A stretch of 64,000 nt of DNA from Cyanobacteriota bacterium (GCA_026389335.1 JAPLIB010000085.1:57977-121976); one strand, 5' to 3'. Shown: positions 17,870 to 27,362, counted from the first letter of the stretch. The notes: generated by a model not told the origin, from the sequence alone. Numbers and translations: made by a program.

Positions 17870-18873
17870 AGGCCCGCACCCTGCTGGGAGCTCTGGCTCT
17901 GGTGGTGCTCTCCCTCCTGGTATGGGAGCTGCGCTGGGTGCTGCTGGTCCTTTTTGGCGCTGTGGTGCTGGCGGTGGCCCTGGATGTGCCGATCAGCCTG
18001 CTGCGCCGCATCTTGCGCCTCAACCGACCCGCAGCCCTGGCGATCGTGTTGGTGCTGCTGGTGCTGGTGGGCTGGCAGATCTCCAATCTGCTGCTGCCCG
18101 AGGTGATTCAGCAGATCCAGCAGTTGATCCAGCTGTTTCCGGTGCTCACCCGCCGCCTGGCGGCCCTCGGCGGCCAGGTGCCCTGGCTGCCCGACCTGGA
18201 GCGGCAACTCAGTTCCGGCACCTACTGGGAGCGGTTGCAGCCACTTGGCGCCCAGGTGCTGGGGTTGGCTGGCGGTGCGGCCAACACCAGCATCCAGCTG
18301 CTGCTGATGGCCCTGCTGGCGATCCTGATGGCCCTCGATCCCCGCAGCCATCAGCGGCTGGTGGTGGCGGCGACGCCGGCCTTCTACCGCGCTCGCATGG
18401 CGACCCTGCTGAGCGAATGTCGCGAGGCGCTGGGGGGCTGGCTGGCCGGCATGACTCTGTCTTGCCTGGTGGTTTTCCTTACCACCTGGGCGGGCCTGGC
18501 CCTGCTCAAGGTGCCCCTGGCCCTGCTCAGCGGCCTGGTGTGTGGGCTGCTCACCTTTGTGCCCACGATTGGGCCTACCGCCGCAACCCTGTTGCCGCTA
18601 GCGGTGGCCCTGCTGGTGTCACCGGCAAAGGTGCTGCAGGTGCTGGTGCTGCGTCTCGTGCTTCAGAACGCTGAGGCGTTCCTGCTCACGCCGGTGCTGT
18701 TGAAGCGCACCGTCAACCTGCTGCCCACGGTGGCCCTGATGTCGCAGTTGTGCCTGGGCGCCCTGCTGGGGCTGCCCGGTCTGCTGCTGGCCCTGCCCCT
18801 GGTAGTGGTGCTGCAGGTGCTCTGCGAAGAAGTGTTGGTTCGAGACATCATGGATCGCTGGGACGGGCACTGA
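17866..18873 (+). CDS. AI-2E/PerM family transporter (second of tandem pair)
   Basis: The 335-residue product starts at ATG 17866. It shares the layout of its neighbour: FVPTIGPTAATLLPLAVALL aligns with [13 protein letters not shown] of the first copy, and AEAFLLTPVLLKRTVNLLPTVALMSQL with its C-terminal block. The two look like an old tandem duplication that has diverged strongly in sequence. Whether they form a heteromer is unknown. Its 3' end overlaps a convergent small membrane-protein gene by 26 bp. Confidence 0.85.
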   Translation: MKARTLLGALALVVLSLLVWELRWVLLVLFGAVVLAVALDVPISLLRRILRLNRPAALAIVLVLLVLVGWQISNLLLPEVIQQIQQLIQLFPVLTRRLAALGGQVPWLPDLERQLSSGTYWERLQPLGAQVLGLAGGAANTSIQLLLMALLAILMALDPRSHQRLVVAATPAFYRARMATLLSECREALGGWLAGMTLSCLVVFLTTWAGLALLKVPLALLSGLVCGLLTFVPTIGPTAATLLPLAVALLVSPAKVLQVLVLRLVLQNAEAFLLTPVLLKRTVNLLPTVALMSQLCLGALLGLPGLLLALPLVVVLQVLCEEVLVRDIMDRWDGH

Positions 18874-19102
18874 TGTCGCCGACCTGGCGCTGCCGCTTCC
18901 CATAGCGACGCCAGAGGGAGGGTTGGGCCAGCAACACCACCACCGCCAGCGGATGGGAGCGGATGGCAGTGACCAGCGTGGTGACGGTGAAGTGGTCCAG
19001 CAACAATTGCAGATCAATGCGCAGGTCGCCCAAGGCCAACAACAGCAGCAGCGGCGGTAACAGCGACCAAGAGCGCTGACCCTGGGGCGATGGCGACTTC
19101 AT
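18848..19102 (-). CDS. Small membrane protein downstream of secF, conserved hypothetical
   Basis: Start ATG 19102 overlaps the secF stop, giving 84 residues. Two hydrophobic stretches (LLPPLLLLLALGDLR, PLAVVVLLAQPSLW) flank DHFTVTTLVTAIRSHP, and the tail is basic. A protein of this pattern follows secF in other picocyanobacteria, as far as I recall. The function is unknown, but coupling to secDF suggests a role close to protein export or membrane insertion. Confidence 0.65.
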   Translation of the reverse strand: MKSPSPQGQRSWSLLPPLLLLLALGDLRIDLQLLLDHFTVTTLVTAIRSHPLAVVVLLAQPSLWRRYGKRQRQVGDISARPSDP

Positions 19103-20091
19103 CGGCGCGAGAGCACGGGGAGCAAGGTGGGCGCCAGGCCGATGCTGGACCAACTGCCCACGGCGATGCCGATGATCAAAGCCACGGCAAACCAGAACAG
19201 GCTGCTGCCGCCGAAAAACAGCAGACCAAACAGGGGCAGCAGGGTGGTGAGCGAGGTATAAAGCGAGCGGGTGAGGGTGGCATCGACGGCCACATCCACC
19301 TGGTCAATCAATGGCAGATCGGCCAGCAGTTTGCGCTGCTCGCGAATGCGGTCGTAGATCACGACCGTATCGGTGACCGAATAGCCCGCCACCGTGATCA
19401 GGGAGACAGCAAACAGTGAATCCACCTCAATCCCCTGCAAAAGCCCCAGCCAGGCGAAGACGCCACAGGTGATCAACACGTCGTGGGCGAGGCAGAGCAA
19501 GGCCAGAAAGGCAAAGACGCCGTTGTACATGAAGCTGATATAGACAGCAATCGCGGCGAAACTGACCAGCAGGGACACAATGCTGCCCTGCAACAGTCGG
19601 GAGCCCAGGGTGGGGCCGATGGTGTTGATCGAGGTGGCACTGGTCTTGAGCGGCCCGGTGACCGGCGTCAGCTCCTCGATCAGAGCTGTGCTCTGGTCGG
19701 CGCTCAGAGCCGGTAGCCGCAGTAGCAGCGAGCGGCCGCCATCAAGCACCTGCACCGCAGAACTGCTGAGATTGGGGCTGGTCTCCCCGGGGACAGGCGG
19801 CAGCGAAAGGTCGCCGAGGCGTTGCTGGAGCTGGGACACACTGAGTTCAGCGCAGGCGTTCTGGCAGCGGCGCTCCACCTGGATCTGGGTGCCACCGGTG
19901 AAATCAAGGCCCGGCTTCAGCGGCGACGCGATGGCCGGATTCAGCCAGCAGAGCGCCAAGCCCAACAGGCTGAGGCCGCAGGCGATCGCGGAGGCGATCC
20001 AGGCCAGACGCCGATGGCGGCTGATGCGCATGTAGCGGATCGGAATCGCCGCGAGAATGGGGGCGGGAACTGGGGCTGGGGAGGAAAGCAT
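19099..20091 (-). CDS. secF: Protein translocase subunit SecF
   Basis: The 330-residue protein starts ATG 20091. SecF signatures are LDFTGGTQIQV in the first periplasmic/lumenal region and, in the RND-type membrane half, VFAFLALLCLAHDVLITCGVFAWLGL and GYSVTDTVVIYDRIREQRK. It works with SecD to drive late stages of Sec translocation using the proton gradient, in plasma or thylakoid membranes. It lies 21 bp downstream of secD. An internal Met (MRISRHRR) is an alternative start. Confidence 0.95.
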   Translation of the reverse strand: MLSSPAPVPAPILAAIPIRYMRISRHRRLAWIASAIACGLSLLGLALCWLNPAIASPLKPGLDFTGGTQIQVERRCQNACAELSVSQLQQRLGDLSLPPVPGETSPNLSSSAVQVLDGGRSLLLRLPALSADQSTALIEELTPVTGPLKTSATSINTIGPTLGSRLLQGSIVSLLVSFAAIAVYISFMYNGVFAFLALLCLAHDVLITCGVFAWLGLLQGIEVDSLFAVSLITVAGYSVTDTVVIYDRIREQRKLLADLPLIDQVDVAVDATLTRSLYTSLTTLLPLFGLLFFGGSSLFWFAVALIIGIAVGSWSSIGLAPTLLPVLSRR

Positions 20092-20112
20092 CAGGGGCAG
20101 GCAGGGTCGGGA

Positions 20113-21615
20113 TCAGGCCGCCGATGCGGGCAACTGGGCAGCGGGCAGGAAATAGGTGGGGCGGCGCAGGGCCGGATAGCTCATCAGCAGCCTCAGCAGA
20201 CTGCGGGTGCAGGTAAGGGCCGTGAACAGGCTCAACAGCAGGCCGATCGCCAGGGTGACAGCGAATCCCTTGACCAGGCCGGTGCCGAGGAAAAACAGGG
20301 CGGTACAACTGATCAGACCGGTGATGTGGCCATCAAAGATCGAAGAGAAGGCCCGGGCAAAGCCGGTGTCGATCGAGCGGATCAGGGTGTTGCCGGAGCG
20401 CAGCTCCTCCTTCACCCGCTCAAAGATCAGCACATTGGCATCCACCGCCATCCCCACCGAAAGGATGAAGCCGGCGATGCCGGGCAAGGTGAGGGTTACC
20501 GGGATCAGGGAATAGACCGCCAGGTTATAGAGCGCATACAGGCTGAGAGCCAGCACCGAAACCACGCCCGGCAGGCGATAGACGAGCACCATGAATACCC
20601 CTACCAGCACCAGGCCGGATAGGGCGGCCAGCAGGCTGGTGCGGATGTTTTCGGCGCCGAGGGAGGGGCCGATGGTGCGCACCTCCACGATCTTCACCGG
20701 CAGGGGCAGGGAGCCACCGCGCAGCTGCACCTCCAGATCCCTGGCCTCATCGGCGGTGAAGTTGCCGGTGATGCTGGCGGCGCCACCGGCGATGCCAGCG
20801 GCCTTGAACTCCGCGCCGACACTGGCCTCGCTGATCGAACGGCCGTCGAGCACGATGCCAAGCAGGCGGCCGGTGCCGGCGATCGCTTGGGTGAGGGACG
20901 CGAATTTCTCGCCACCCTCACGATTGAAGCCCAGGGTCACGTCCCAGGCGTTACCGGTGGCGTTCTGCTGCCGGCCGGCACTGGTGAGGTCCTTGCCACT
21001 GAGCAGGGTGGGGCCATAGAGGGCGACAACACGGCGATTCACCTCAGCCAGCAGCACCTCGATCTGATCGGTTTCACTGCTGCCTTCCGGCACGCTGAGA
21101 CCGAGGGCCCGCAGGGACTTGGCCAGGTCTTCCGGAGCCAGTTGGGGCTTGGGCGGCGGGGGCGGCAGGCCGCTCTCGGTGCTCGTGGTTTTAGGTTGCT
21201 TGGCGGCCAGCACGGCCTCCGCCTGGCGCTTGAGCTGCAGCAGCCCCTGCATCTCCTTTTCGGTGCCGGGCTTCTGGGCCTTGAACTCAAGCAGGGCCGT
21301 GCTGCCCAGCACCTTGGCGGCCCGGCCGGGATTCTGCTCTCCTGGCAGTTGCAGGATCAGCTGGTCGGTGCCGATGGTCTGCAGGGTGGACTCCGCCACC
21401 CCCAATCCATTGATGCGCCGCTCCAGCACCTCCTTGACAGCTTCCAGCTGTTCGCTTTCCACCTTCAAGATGGCGCCGGCCGGCATCACCTGGAGGGTGA
21501 GCTGGCTGCCGCCGCGCAGGTCCAGGCCCAGTTGCAGGCCGTAGGTGGCCAGCAAGACGCCGCTGGCGATGGCGAGCACCAAAATAAAGGCGACCCAGCC
21601 CTGTTGGCGTGCCAT
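20113..21615 (-). CDS. secD: Protein translocase subunit SecD
   Basis: Start ATG 21615 (MARQQGW) gives 500 residues; the ORF-track start would extend into pdhB. The sequence contains GLDLRGGSQLTLQV after the first helix, a large P1 domain with the conserved LELKAQ-type region (LLEFKAQKPG), and the C-terminal six-helix block with VGMAVDANVLIFERVKEELRSG. A Pro-rich insert (GLPPPPPKPQ) lies in the P1 domain. One base separates it from the pdhB stop, so pdhB-secD-secF are coupled. Confidence 0.95.
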   Translation of the reverse strand: MARQQGWVAFILVLAIASGVLLATYGLQLGLDLRGGSQLTLQVMPAGAILKVESEQLEAVKEVLERRINGLGVAESTLQTIGTDQLILQLPGEQNPGRAAKVLGSTALLEFKAQKPGTEKEMQGLLQLKRQAEAVLAAKQPKTTSTESGLPPPPPKPQLAPEDLAKSLRALGLSVPEGSSETDQIEVLLAEVNRRVVALYGPTLLSGKDLTSAGRQQNATGNAWDVTLGFNREGGEKFASLTQAIAGTGRLLGIVLDGRSISEASVGAEFKAAGIAGGAASITGNFTADEARDLEVQLRGGSLPLPVKIVEVRTIGPSLGAENIRTSLLAALSGLVLVGVFMVLVYRLPGVVSVLALSLYALYNLAVYSLIPVTLTLPGIAGFILSVGMAVDANVLIFERVKEELRSGNTLIRSIDTGFARAFSSIFDGHITGLISCTALFFLGTGLVKGFAVTLAIGLLLSLFTALTCTRSLLRLLMSYPALRRPTYFLPAAQLPASAA

Positions 21616-21616
21616 A

Positions 21617-22627
21617 TCAGATCCGACCGCTCTTGAGCTGGCGAGCGGCCTCAACAATCTGGTGCGGCTGGATGATCGTCAGATTCTCGAGGTTGCCGTT
21701 GTAAGGCGTGGGGATGTCCTGGGAGGACAGGCGCACCGGCCTGGCATCGAGATCATCGAAGCAGTGTTCGGTGATCAGGGCGAGCAGCTCGGCGCCGATG
21801 CCGCCGGTTTTCATGCATTCCTCCACCACCAGCACCTTGTGGGTCTTGCGAATCGAGGTGGCGATGGTGTCCATGTCAAAGGGCTTGAGGCTCACCAGAT
21901 CGATCAGCTCCACATCCACCCCTTCGGCCTCAAGCTGTTCCATCGCCTTGAGGCAGTGATAGCGCATGCGCGAATAGGTGAGAATGGTGATGTCCTTGCC
22001 GCTTCGCACCACTTCGGCCTGGTCGAGGGCGCAGATGTAATCGCCTTCCGGAATATCCTCGGAGAGGTTGTACAGCAACACGTGCTCGAAGAACAGCACC
22101 GGGTTGTTGTCGCGAATGGCGGCCTTCATCAGGCCCTTGGCGTTGGTGGGGGTGCTGACGGCGACGATCTTGATGCCAGGCACAGCATGAAAATAGGCCT
22201 CGAGCCGCTGGCTGTGTTCCGCGCCGAGCTGGCGACCGACCCCACCGGGGCCCCGCACCACGGTGGGAATCGTGTAGTTGCCGCCGCTGGTGTAGCGGAG
22301 CATGCCCATGTTGTTGGAGATCTGGTTGAAGGCCAGCAACAGGAAGCCCATGTTCATGCCCTCCACGATCGGCCGCAGGCCGGTCATTGCTGCGCCGACA
22401 GCCATGCCGGTGAAGCTGTTCTCAGCGATCGGCGTATCGAGCACGCGCAGCTCGCCGTACTTCTCGTATAGATCCTTGGTGACTTTGTAGGAGCCGCCGT
22501 ACTGACCGACGTCCTCTCCCATCACGCAGACATAAGGATCCCGTGCCATCTCTTCATCGATGGCCTCGCGCAGGGCGTTGAACAGGAGGGTTTCGGCCAC
22601 GGCAGAAAGGCTCGGGGACTGGCGCAC
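21617..22627 (-). CDS. pdhB: Pyruvate dehydrogenase E1 component, beta subunit
   Basis: The start is GTG 22627; the product has 336 residues. Typical E1-beta sequences are [56 protein letters not shown] and [15 protein letters not shown]. With the alpha subunit it decarboxylates pyruvate using thiamine diphosphate. pdhA is not in the window, as is usual for cyanobacteria where pdhA and pdhB are apart. The stop is 1 bp from secD. Confidence 0.95.
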   Translation of the reverse strand: MRQSPSLSAVAETLLFNALREAIDEEMARDPYVCVMGEDVGQYGGSYKVTKDLYEKYGELRVLDTPIAENSFTGMAVGAAMTGLRPIVEGMNMGFLLLAFNQISNNMGMLRYTSGGNYTIPTVVRGPGGVGRQLGAEHSQRLEAYFHAVPGIKIVAVSTPTNAKGLMKAAIRDNNPVLFFEHVLLYNLSEDIPEGDYICALDQAEVVRSGKDITILTYSRMRYHCLKAMEQLEAEGVDVELIDLVSLKPFDMDTIATSIRKTHKVLVVEECMKTGGIGAELLALITEHCFDDLDARPVRLSSQDIPTPYNGNLENLTIIQPHQIVEAARQLKSGRI

Positions 22628-22670
22628 CGTTGAGAGCGGAGCGGGCTCAACTTAGCCTCCTCGGCCCTCA

Positions 22671-22763
22671 GCCACCGGCCGCGAACGTGCTCAGCAGCAG
22701 CACCGACAGCAACATGCCCGGCAGCAGCAGCGCCACCAACAGGCCGAGATCGTGGGGAGTCAT
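22671..22763 (-). CDS. Possible 31-residue single-helix membrane peptide
   Basis: This ORF is too short for the track. ATG 22763 opens MTPHDLGLLVALLLPGMLLSVLLLSTFAAGG and stops with TGA, which is almost entirely one membrane helix. It sits in the 172-bp gap between the DUF3082 gene and pdhB on the same strand. Size and the LVALLLPG pattern recall tiny photosystem subunits such as PsaM, but the C-terminus does not match and no good ribosome-binding site is seen. It could be real or chance. Confidence 0.4.
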
Positions 22764-22799
22764 GGGGATGAAGCGGCAGCGGCCATTGCAGGCGGCAGC

Positions 22800-23318
22800 T
22801 TAGGAAGGCCTAGCCGCCACGGCCGGTCGCAGGCTGCGCAGGAAGGTGAGCAGCAGGCCGATGCCGATGAAGGCGAAGCTGAAGGTGGCCAGAAAACACA
22901 TGCCGACGATCAGGGTCTTGAGGGCGGTGGCGATGCTCTGGGCGATCTGGGCGTCGTAGTGGGGAGGATGCTCGGCGTAGTAGCCCACGACGCGGCCGCT
23001 CAACCCCAGACACACCCAGGCCAGCAGGCCGCTGGTGAGGGCGCCGGAAAGGAAGCTCAGTGGCCCCTTGCGCGGGGCTACTGGTCCAGCCGTTTCATTG
23101 GACAACGAGGCCGCCGCCGCTGCATCGGCAACTGTTGTGTTGGTAGGCGCGGTCTGAGCAGAGGCGACGTTTTCAGCCCCAGGATTGAAAGCGGTGGCGT
23201 CGGTAGCCGCAGCATCGCCAGCCTTGGGATGGGCCGTCCCTGCTGCTGCTGAGGGCTGCCCCTCCGGTCTGGCCGGAGCCGGATCACCGGCCTGGGTCGC
23301 TGCGGGGTCGGAAGACAT
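22800..23318 (-). CDS. DUF3082 membrane protein
   Basis: Start ATG 23318 gives 172 residues. The first ~85 are Ala/Thr/Asn-rich and low complexity. The C-terminal half matches DUF3082: LSGALTSGLLAWVCLGLSGRVVGYYAEHPP, then ALKTLIVGMCFLATFSFAFIGIGLLLTFLRSL, with about two or three membrane helices. The family is restricted to cyanobacteria and plants and has no assigned function. It lies 8 bp after ispE and upstream of pdhB, a gene order I know from other picocyanobacteria. Confidence 0.8.
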   Translation of the reverse strand: MSSDPAATQAGDPAPARPEGQPSAAAGTAHPKAGDAAATDATAFNPGAENVASAQTAPTNTTVADAAAAASLSNETAGPVAPRKGPLSFLSGALTSGLLAWVCLGLSGRVVGYYAEHPPHYDAQIAQSIATALKTLIVGMCFLATFSFAFIGIGLLLTFLRSLRPAVAARPS

Positions 23319-23326
23319 GGGGGGTC

Positions 23327-24277
23327 TCAGGCGGGAAAGGCGGCCCCTTCCAGGGTGACACCGGCTGGGCGGAACCCGCAGCACCAGCTCTCGAAACCGG
23401 CCGCGTCCAGGTCTGGGCTGATCTGCGCCCGGGCGGCTTCAGCCCCATCCCCGTGGGGGTAGAGAGCAAACAGGCTCGGGCCGGAGCCACTCATCGCCAC
23501 CGCCAGCGGATCCCCCGCCCGGCGCAGCAGCTCCAGCCCCTGGACCACGCTCTCCACCTCCGGTGCCACCACCGTCTGCAGGTCGTTGCGCAGCAGCGGC
23601 ACCGGCCCCTCGCCACGCAGGGCCTGGACCAGAGGGCCCTGCCGCAGACTCTGGCGCCGCTGCTCGAAGTCCTCCTCACAGCTGAGGTAGAAGTCGCCGC
23701 GCATCTCACGGCAGCGGCCGTAGGCCCAGGGAGTGGAAACGCTGACGGCCGGCTGCTTGATCAACAGCACCGCCCAGGAGCGCTCCTGCTCTGGATTCAC
23801 CGTCTCCAGCAGCTCGCCCCGACCGAAGCAGAGGCGGCTGCCTCCCTCCAGACAAAAGGGCATGTCGGAGCCCAGTTCGGCGGCAAAGTCCAGCAGCGCC
23901 TCGTGGCTGAAGCCCAAGCCCCAGAGGCTGTTCAGACCCAGCAGGGCTGCGGCACCGTCGCTGGAGCCCCCCGCCAGGCCGGCGCCGATGGGAATGCGCT
24001 TCAGCAGCTCAATCTGGGCCCCCAGCTCCGGTAGACCGGCGCGGGCCTTGAGCAGCTCCGCGGCCCGCACGATCAGATTGCGGCCATCGGTGGGCAGCTC
24101 GGCGTGATCGCAGGCCAGGTGGATCTGGCCATCGGCCGTGGGCGCCAGCGTGAGCTGATCGCCGAGATCGAGGCTCTGCATCACCATCGCCAGCTCGTGG
24201 TAGCCATCACCGCGCAGGCCCAGCACCTCCAGGTGCAGGTTGATCTTGGCGGGGGCAAAGACGGTGAGAGGGGCCAT
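23327..24277 (-). CDS. ispE: 4-diphosphocytidyl-2-C-methyl-D-erythritol kinase
   Basis: The 316-residue GHMP kinase has [23 protein letters not shown] at the N-terminus and the ATP-binding motif [21 protein letters not shown], plus [13 protein letters not shown] near the C-terminus. It phosphorylates CDP-methylerythritol in the MEP isoprenoid pathway, which feeds carotenoids, phytol and quinones. It lies 3 bp after rsmA, so the two are co-transcribed. Confidence 0.95.
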   Translation of the reverse strand: MAPLTVFAPAKINLHLEVLGLRGDGYHELAMVMQSLDLGDQLTLAPTADGQIHLACDHAELPTDGRNLIVRAAELLKARAGLPELGAQIELLKRIPIGAGLAGGSSDGAAALLGLNSLWGLGFSHEALLDFAAELGSDMPFCLEGGSRLCFGRGELLETVNPEQERSWAVLLIKQPAVSVSTPWAYGRCREMRGDFYLSCEEDFEQRRQSLRQGPLVQALRGEGPVPLLRNDLQTVVAPEVESVVQGLELLRRAGDPLAVAMSGSGPSLFALYPHGDGAEAARAQISPDLDAAGFESWCCGFRPAGVTLEGAAFPA

Positions 24278-24280
24278 CGA

Positions 24281-25123
24281 TCAGCCGGCAGGGGCGGCGC
24301 TGTTGAGCCGATTCAAACCGTTGGCCAGCGCCACCCAGGCCTGGGGGGCCAACTCCTGGGGCCGTTGCTCCAGGTTCAACCCCAGCTCCTGGGCCAGCTG
24401 CAGCAGCTGGGGCGCCGGCAGCAGGCCGGCCAGGCTGTTGCGCAGCATTTTGCGGCGCGCCGCAAAGCAACGCCGCAGCAGCAGCTCCACCTGGCGGGCA
24501 CTCGCCGCCGGCAGCAACTGCTCTGCCGCCAGGGGCTCCAGCAGAATCACCTCCGACATCACCTTCGGGGGTGGGACAAAACAGCGGGGCGGCACGGCGC
24601 AGATTGCGCTGCAACGGGCCAGCAGCTGCATCCGCACGCTCAGGGCCGAGTAGGCGCTGCTGCCGGGGGTGGCCCTGATCCGCTCCCCCACCTCCTGCTG
24701 CACCAGCAGCACCAGCCGCTGATAGGGGGGCAGCACGGGCCGATCCAGGCGACCCACCAGGCGCTCCAGCAGCGGCCCGGTGATGTTGTACGGGATGTTG
24801 GCCACCACCTTGCCTGGCAGCTCCACACCAGCCGGTGGCAAGGGCACGGTGAGCACATCCCCCTCGATCAACTGGAAGCGCGGATCCGCACCGAACTGAA
24901 CCCCCAGACCCACCACCAGATCCCGATCCAGCTCCACCGCCAGCAGGGCCGCCAAGGGCGTGGCCAGCAGCCGTTCGGTGAGTGCGCCGCGACCAGGCCC
25001 CACTTCCAGCACCCGATCGCCGGGCACGAGCTCGGCGGCGGCGACGATGCGATCCAGCACCGAGCCATCCACCAGCCAGTGCTGGCCGAAGCGTTTACGG
25101 GCCCGATGGGCGCCAAACGACAT
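24281..25123 (-). CDS. rsmA: 16S rRNA dimethyladenosine transferase
   Basis: The 280-residue RsmA/KsgA starts ATG 25123. Motifs are KRFGQHWLVDGSVLDRI, VLEVGPGRGALTERLL, VVANIPYNITGPLL (NIPY catalytic motif) and a C-terminal helical domain. It dimethylates two adjacent adenosines in helix 45 of 16S rRNA. It heads the minus-strand cluster rsmA-ispE-DUF3082-pdhB-secD-secF. Confidence 0.95.
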   Translation of the reverse strand: MSFGAHRARKRFGQHWLVDGSVLDRIVAAAELVPGDRVLEVGPGRGALTERLLATPLAALLAVELDRDLVVGLGVQFGADPRFQLIEGDVLTVPLPPAGVELPGKVVANIPYNITGPLLERLVGRLDRPVLPPYQRLVLLVQQEVGERIRATPGSSAYSALSVRMQLLARCSAICAVPPRCFVPPPKVMSEVILLEPLAAEQLLPAASARQVELLLRRCFAARRKMLRNSLAGLLPAPQLLQLAQELGLNLEQRPQELAPQAWVALANGLNRLNSAAPAG

Positions 25124-25200
25124 CTGCAGGCCTCAGTTGTCCCCAGATTGCTCCCAGCTGGGTCTGGGTTGACTAAACAGACACCATTGCCACGCCTCTG

Positions 25201-25542
25201 ATGCCGCCTCTGCTCACCGCGATCCGCACCTCCATCCGCAGCACTGCGATCCGCCCGGCTTGCGTGCTGCTGCTGGGGCTCAGCCTGGCGGCCGGCCCAG
25301 CCCTGGCTGGCAGCATCACGGCCGATTCGGTGATGGACAAAGCGGGCGCCCGTCAGGACGCCATGGAGCAGGTGCCCAAGGGCGCCACGATCACCAGGAC
25401 CAGGTGCCAGGAGATTGAGATCGGCATGGACAACATCCGCTACCGCTGCACCGTCTGGTACGTCAAGCCGCCGATGGTTGCGCCGACCCCCGCGCCGTCC
25501 CCCGCCCCGGCTCCCGGTAGCAGCAGCACACCCGGCAGCTGA
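25201..25542 (+). CDS. Small exported hypothetical protein
   Basis: The 113-residue product starts at ATG 25201. An N-terminal signal peptide is evident (ACVLLLGLSLAAGPALA, probable cleavage after ALA). The mature part is about 70 residues with two cysteines (RCQEIEIGMDNIRYRCTVWY) that could form a disulfide, then a Pro/Ala/Ser tail. A protein of this kind occurs in other Synechococcus-like genomes, but I cannot assign a function. It is probably lumenal or periplasmic. Confidence 0.6.
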   Translation: MPPLLTAIRTSIRSTAIRPACVLLLGLSLAAGPALAGSITADSVMDKAGARQDAMEQVPKGATITRTRCQEIEIGMDNIRYRCTVWYVKPPMVAPTPAPSPAPAPGSSSTPGS

Positions 25543-25568
25543 ACGCCGCTCGCGGGCGAGCAGGGCCT

Positions 25569-25934
25569 TCAGTTCTCGATCCGAATCCAGAACACCGGCT
25601 GCCTGGCCGGTGGCAACGTCACCAGGGCGGCCACCTGCTCCACCGGCGTGTCGCCCCAGTGGGGATGGGCGGCCAGCCAGCAGCTCCAGGCCCGCTGCAA
25701 CCGCAAGCGCTTACCTGGGCCCAGGGCGGCGCGGCCACCGCCATCGGCGCCCCGGCGCTGGCGAGCCTTGACTTCCACCAGCAGCAACCGGCCCGGTTTG
25801 GCCATCACCAGGTCGATTTCGCCCCAGCGGCAGCGCCAATTGCGATCCAGTAGCTGCCAGCCGCGCGCCAGCAGCAGCCGCAGCACCCGCTGCTCGGCCC
25901 AGGCCCCCTGGCGTTGCGCTTGGGTGCGGCTCAT
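25569..25934 (-). CDS. YraN family protein (UPF0102, endonuclease-like fold)
   Basis: The 121-residue product has the UPF0102 core: GAWAEQRVLRLLLARGWQLLDRNWRCRWGEIDLVM and LLLVEVKARQR, with the E-x(n)-D-x(n)-EVK arrangement of PD-(D/E)xK nucleases. The family is widespread and its biological role is unsettled. It is convergent with the small exported-protein gene. Confidence 0.88.
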   Translation of the reverse strand: MSRTQAQRQGAWAEQRVLRLLLARGWQLLDRNWRCRWGEIDLVMAKPGRLLLVEVKARQRRGADGGGRAALGPGKRLRLQRAWSCWLAAHPHWGDTPVEQVAALVTLPPARQPVFWIRIEN

Positions 25935-26044
25935 GCAGACGAATAAGCCGGTCCCTGCAGGGTTCCCAGCTCCTGTCAGGTGGGCTGGCGGGCAGGGGGG
26001 GCACGCTGACCTGCCTAGGCTTGGATCAGCCCGTACCTGATGCC

Positions 26045-26593
26045 ATGGCGTTGATCGCCGCGACCCCTGCCCAGCCCTCCGCTGTCGGCGCCCGCTGGCA
26101 CCTCAGCCGCACCCGCTTCCACCGGGGGCTGCTTGGTCTGCTGCTGGCGAGTGTGCTGCTGCTGGGGGCCAGTGCCCCGGCAGCGGCGGCGATGGACTAC
26201 GCCAAGCAGGTGCTGATCGGCGCCGACTTCCGTGGCGCCGACCTGAAGGCGGTGACCTTCAACCTCACCAACCTGCGCGACGCCGATTTCCACGGCGCCG
26301 ATCTGCGCAACGCCAGCCTGTTCGGCGCCAAGCTCCAGGATGCGGACATGGGCGAAGCCGATCTGCGGGACGCCACCTTGGATTCGGCCGTGTTTGATGG
26401 CACGGACCTGCGCAATGCCCGCCTCGATGACGCCTTCGCCTTCAACACCAAGTTCAGCAACGTGCTGATCGAGGGAGCCGATTTCACCAACGTGCCACTG
26501 CGGGGCGATGCCCTCAAGACGCTGTGCGCGATCGCCAGTGGCACCAACCCCAGCAGCGGCCGCGCCACCCGCGACACACTGGGCTGCGTTTGA
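26045..26593 (+). CDS. Exported pentapeptide-repeat protein (probable thylakoid lumen)
   Basis: From ATG 26045 the product is 182 residues; a TTG 24 bp upstream is an alternative. A signal peptide (LLGLLLASVLLLGASAPAAAA) is followed by consecutive pentapeptide repeats of the A(D/N)Lxx type: LIGADFRGADLKAVTF, LRDADFHGADLRNASLFGAKLQDADM, LRDATL, LRNARLDDA. The C-terminal ~30 residues contain two cysteines (LCAIASG ... LGCV). Such beta-helical proteins occur in the thylakoid lumen of cyanobacteria and plants. Function is unknown. Confidence 0.8.
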   Translation: MALIAATPAQPSAVGARWHLSRTRFHRGLLGLLLASVLLLGASAPAAAAMDYAKQVLIGADFRGADLKAVTFNLTNLRDADFHGADLRNASLFGAKLQDADMGEADLRDATLDSAVFDGTDLRNARLDDAFAFNTKFSNVLIEGADFTNVPLRGDALKTLCAIASGTNPSSGRATRDTLGCV

Positions 26594-26613
26594 CCCCCAG
26601 TTGAGCTGGCGCC

Positions 26614-27102
26614 ATGAGCTTCGATGCCCGCAGCCGGGAACGCCTGGAAGCCCTTGGGCGCCAGCTGCCCAAACCCCTGCCCCTGCCTGAGCCCGCCAGG
26701 CCCCAGACCGGGCCCGATGCCCCCCGCCATGCGCTGGAAACCGAGCAGGATCCGGAGCAGCTGTTCCGGGAGCTGATGGCCGCCAGTGCCGACGGCAGCG
26801 TGCCGCCGCATCTGCTGGAACGGCTGCGGGAGCTGGAGGAGTCCCGCCGGCGTCTCGCCCGCGCCGGCGTTCAGAACATCAGCAGCGCCCCTGGTTCGGC
26901 CCGTCCCCCCCAGAGCAGCCCGACCGGCGCCGCAGGGCGCGCGCCGAACCGCAGCAGCCGGCCCAGCCAGGGCGAGACGCGCAGCAGCCGTCCCCGCAAC
27001 AACCGGCCTGGCAACGCTCCCCCCCGCAATGCCGAGGAGGAGTCGCTGTACACCGCCTTCCAGCAGCTGCTGCTCGAAGGCGACGACGACCTGGCGGACT
27101 GA
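26614..27102 (+). CDS. Conserved hypothetical protein, disordered middle
   Basis: The 162-residue product has two ordered-looking ends, SFDARSRERLEALGRQLPKPLPLP with an acidic helical stretch (EQLFRELMAAS, LLERLRELEESRRRLAR), and EEESLYTAFQQLLLEGDDDL at the C-terminus. They are joined by about 60 residues rich in Ser, Pro, Arg and Asn. Proteins of this layout exist in picocyanobacteria, but no function is known to me. It follows the pentapeptide gene by 20 bp. Confidence 0.6.
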   Translation: MSFDARSRERLEALGRQLPKPLPLPEPARPQTGPDAPRHALETEQDPEQLFRELMAASADGSVPPHLLERLRELEESRRRLARAGVQNISSAPGSARPPQSSPTGAAGRAPNRSSRPSQGETRSSRPRNNRPGNAPPRNAEEESLYTAFQQLLLEGDDDLAD

Positions 27103-27270
27103 GCCGCCACGCCGCACCGGGTTCGCCCACGGCCCAGCGCGGTGATGGCCGCCGATCGATGCGGGCGGCTGAACCACCCCTGGGGTCCGTCAGGCCCTGG
27201 GGCGACCCAGAAAACCAGGACGGATCGGAACCTGATCCATCGGGGTTCCTGGGCTTTGTGCCGTCAGGAT

Positions 27271-27341
27271 GTTCGGCTGAGGGCCTTCGGCTCAGAACCG
27301 TTTGCTCAGAACCGTCTGCTCAGAGTTTTCGCTTCAGAGCC
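27271..27341. repeat. Degenerate ~14-bp tandem repeat, intergenic
   Basis: About five imperfect copies run head to tail, for example TTCGGCTCAGAACCG, TTTGCTCAGAACCG and TCTGCTCAGAGTT. They lie in the 260-bp gap between two convergent genes (27102 and 27363). Confidence 0.6.
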
Positions 27342-27362
27342 TGTCGCGCCTGGCGACGCGAT

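Noticed and set aside
24104-25201. 365-residue plus-strand ORF
   Set aside because: It is antisense to rsmA and ispE; it is Gln/His-rich with no domain.
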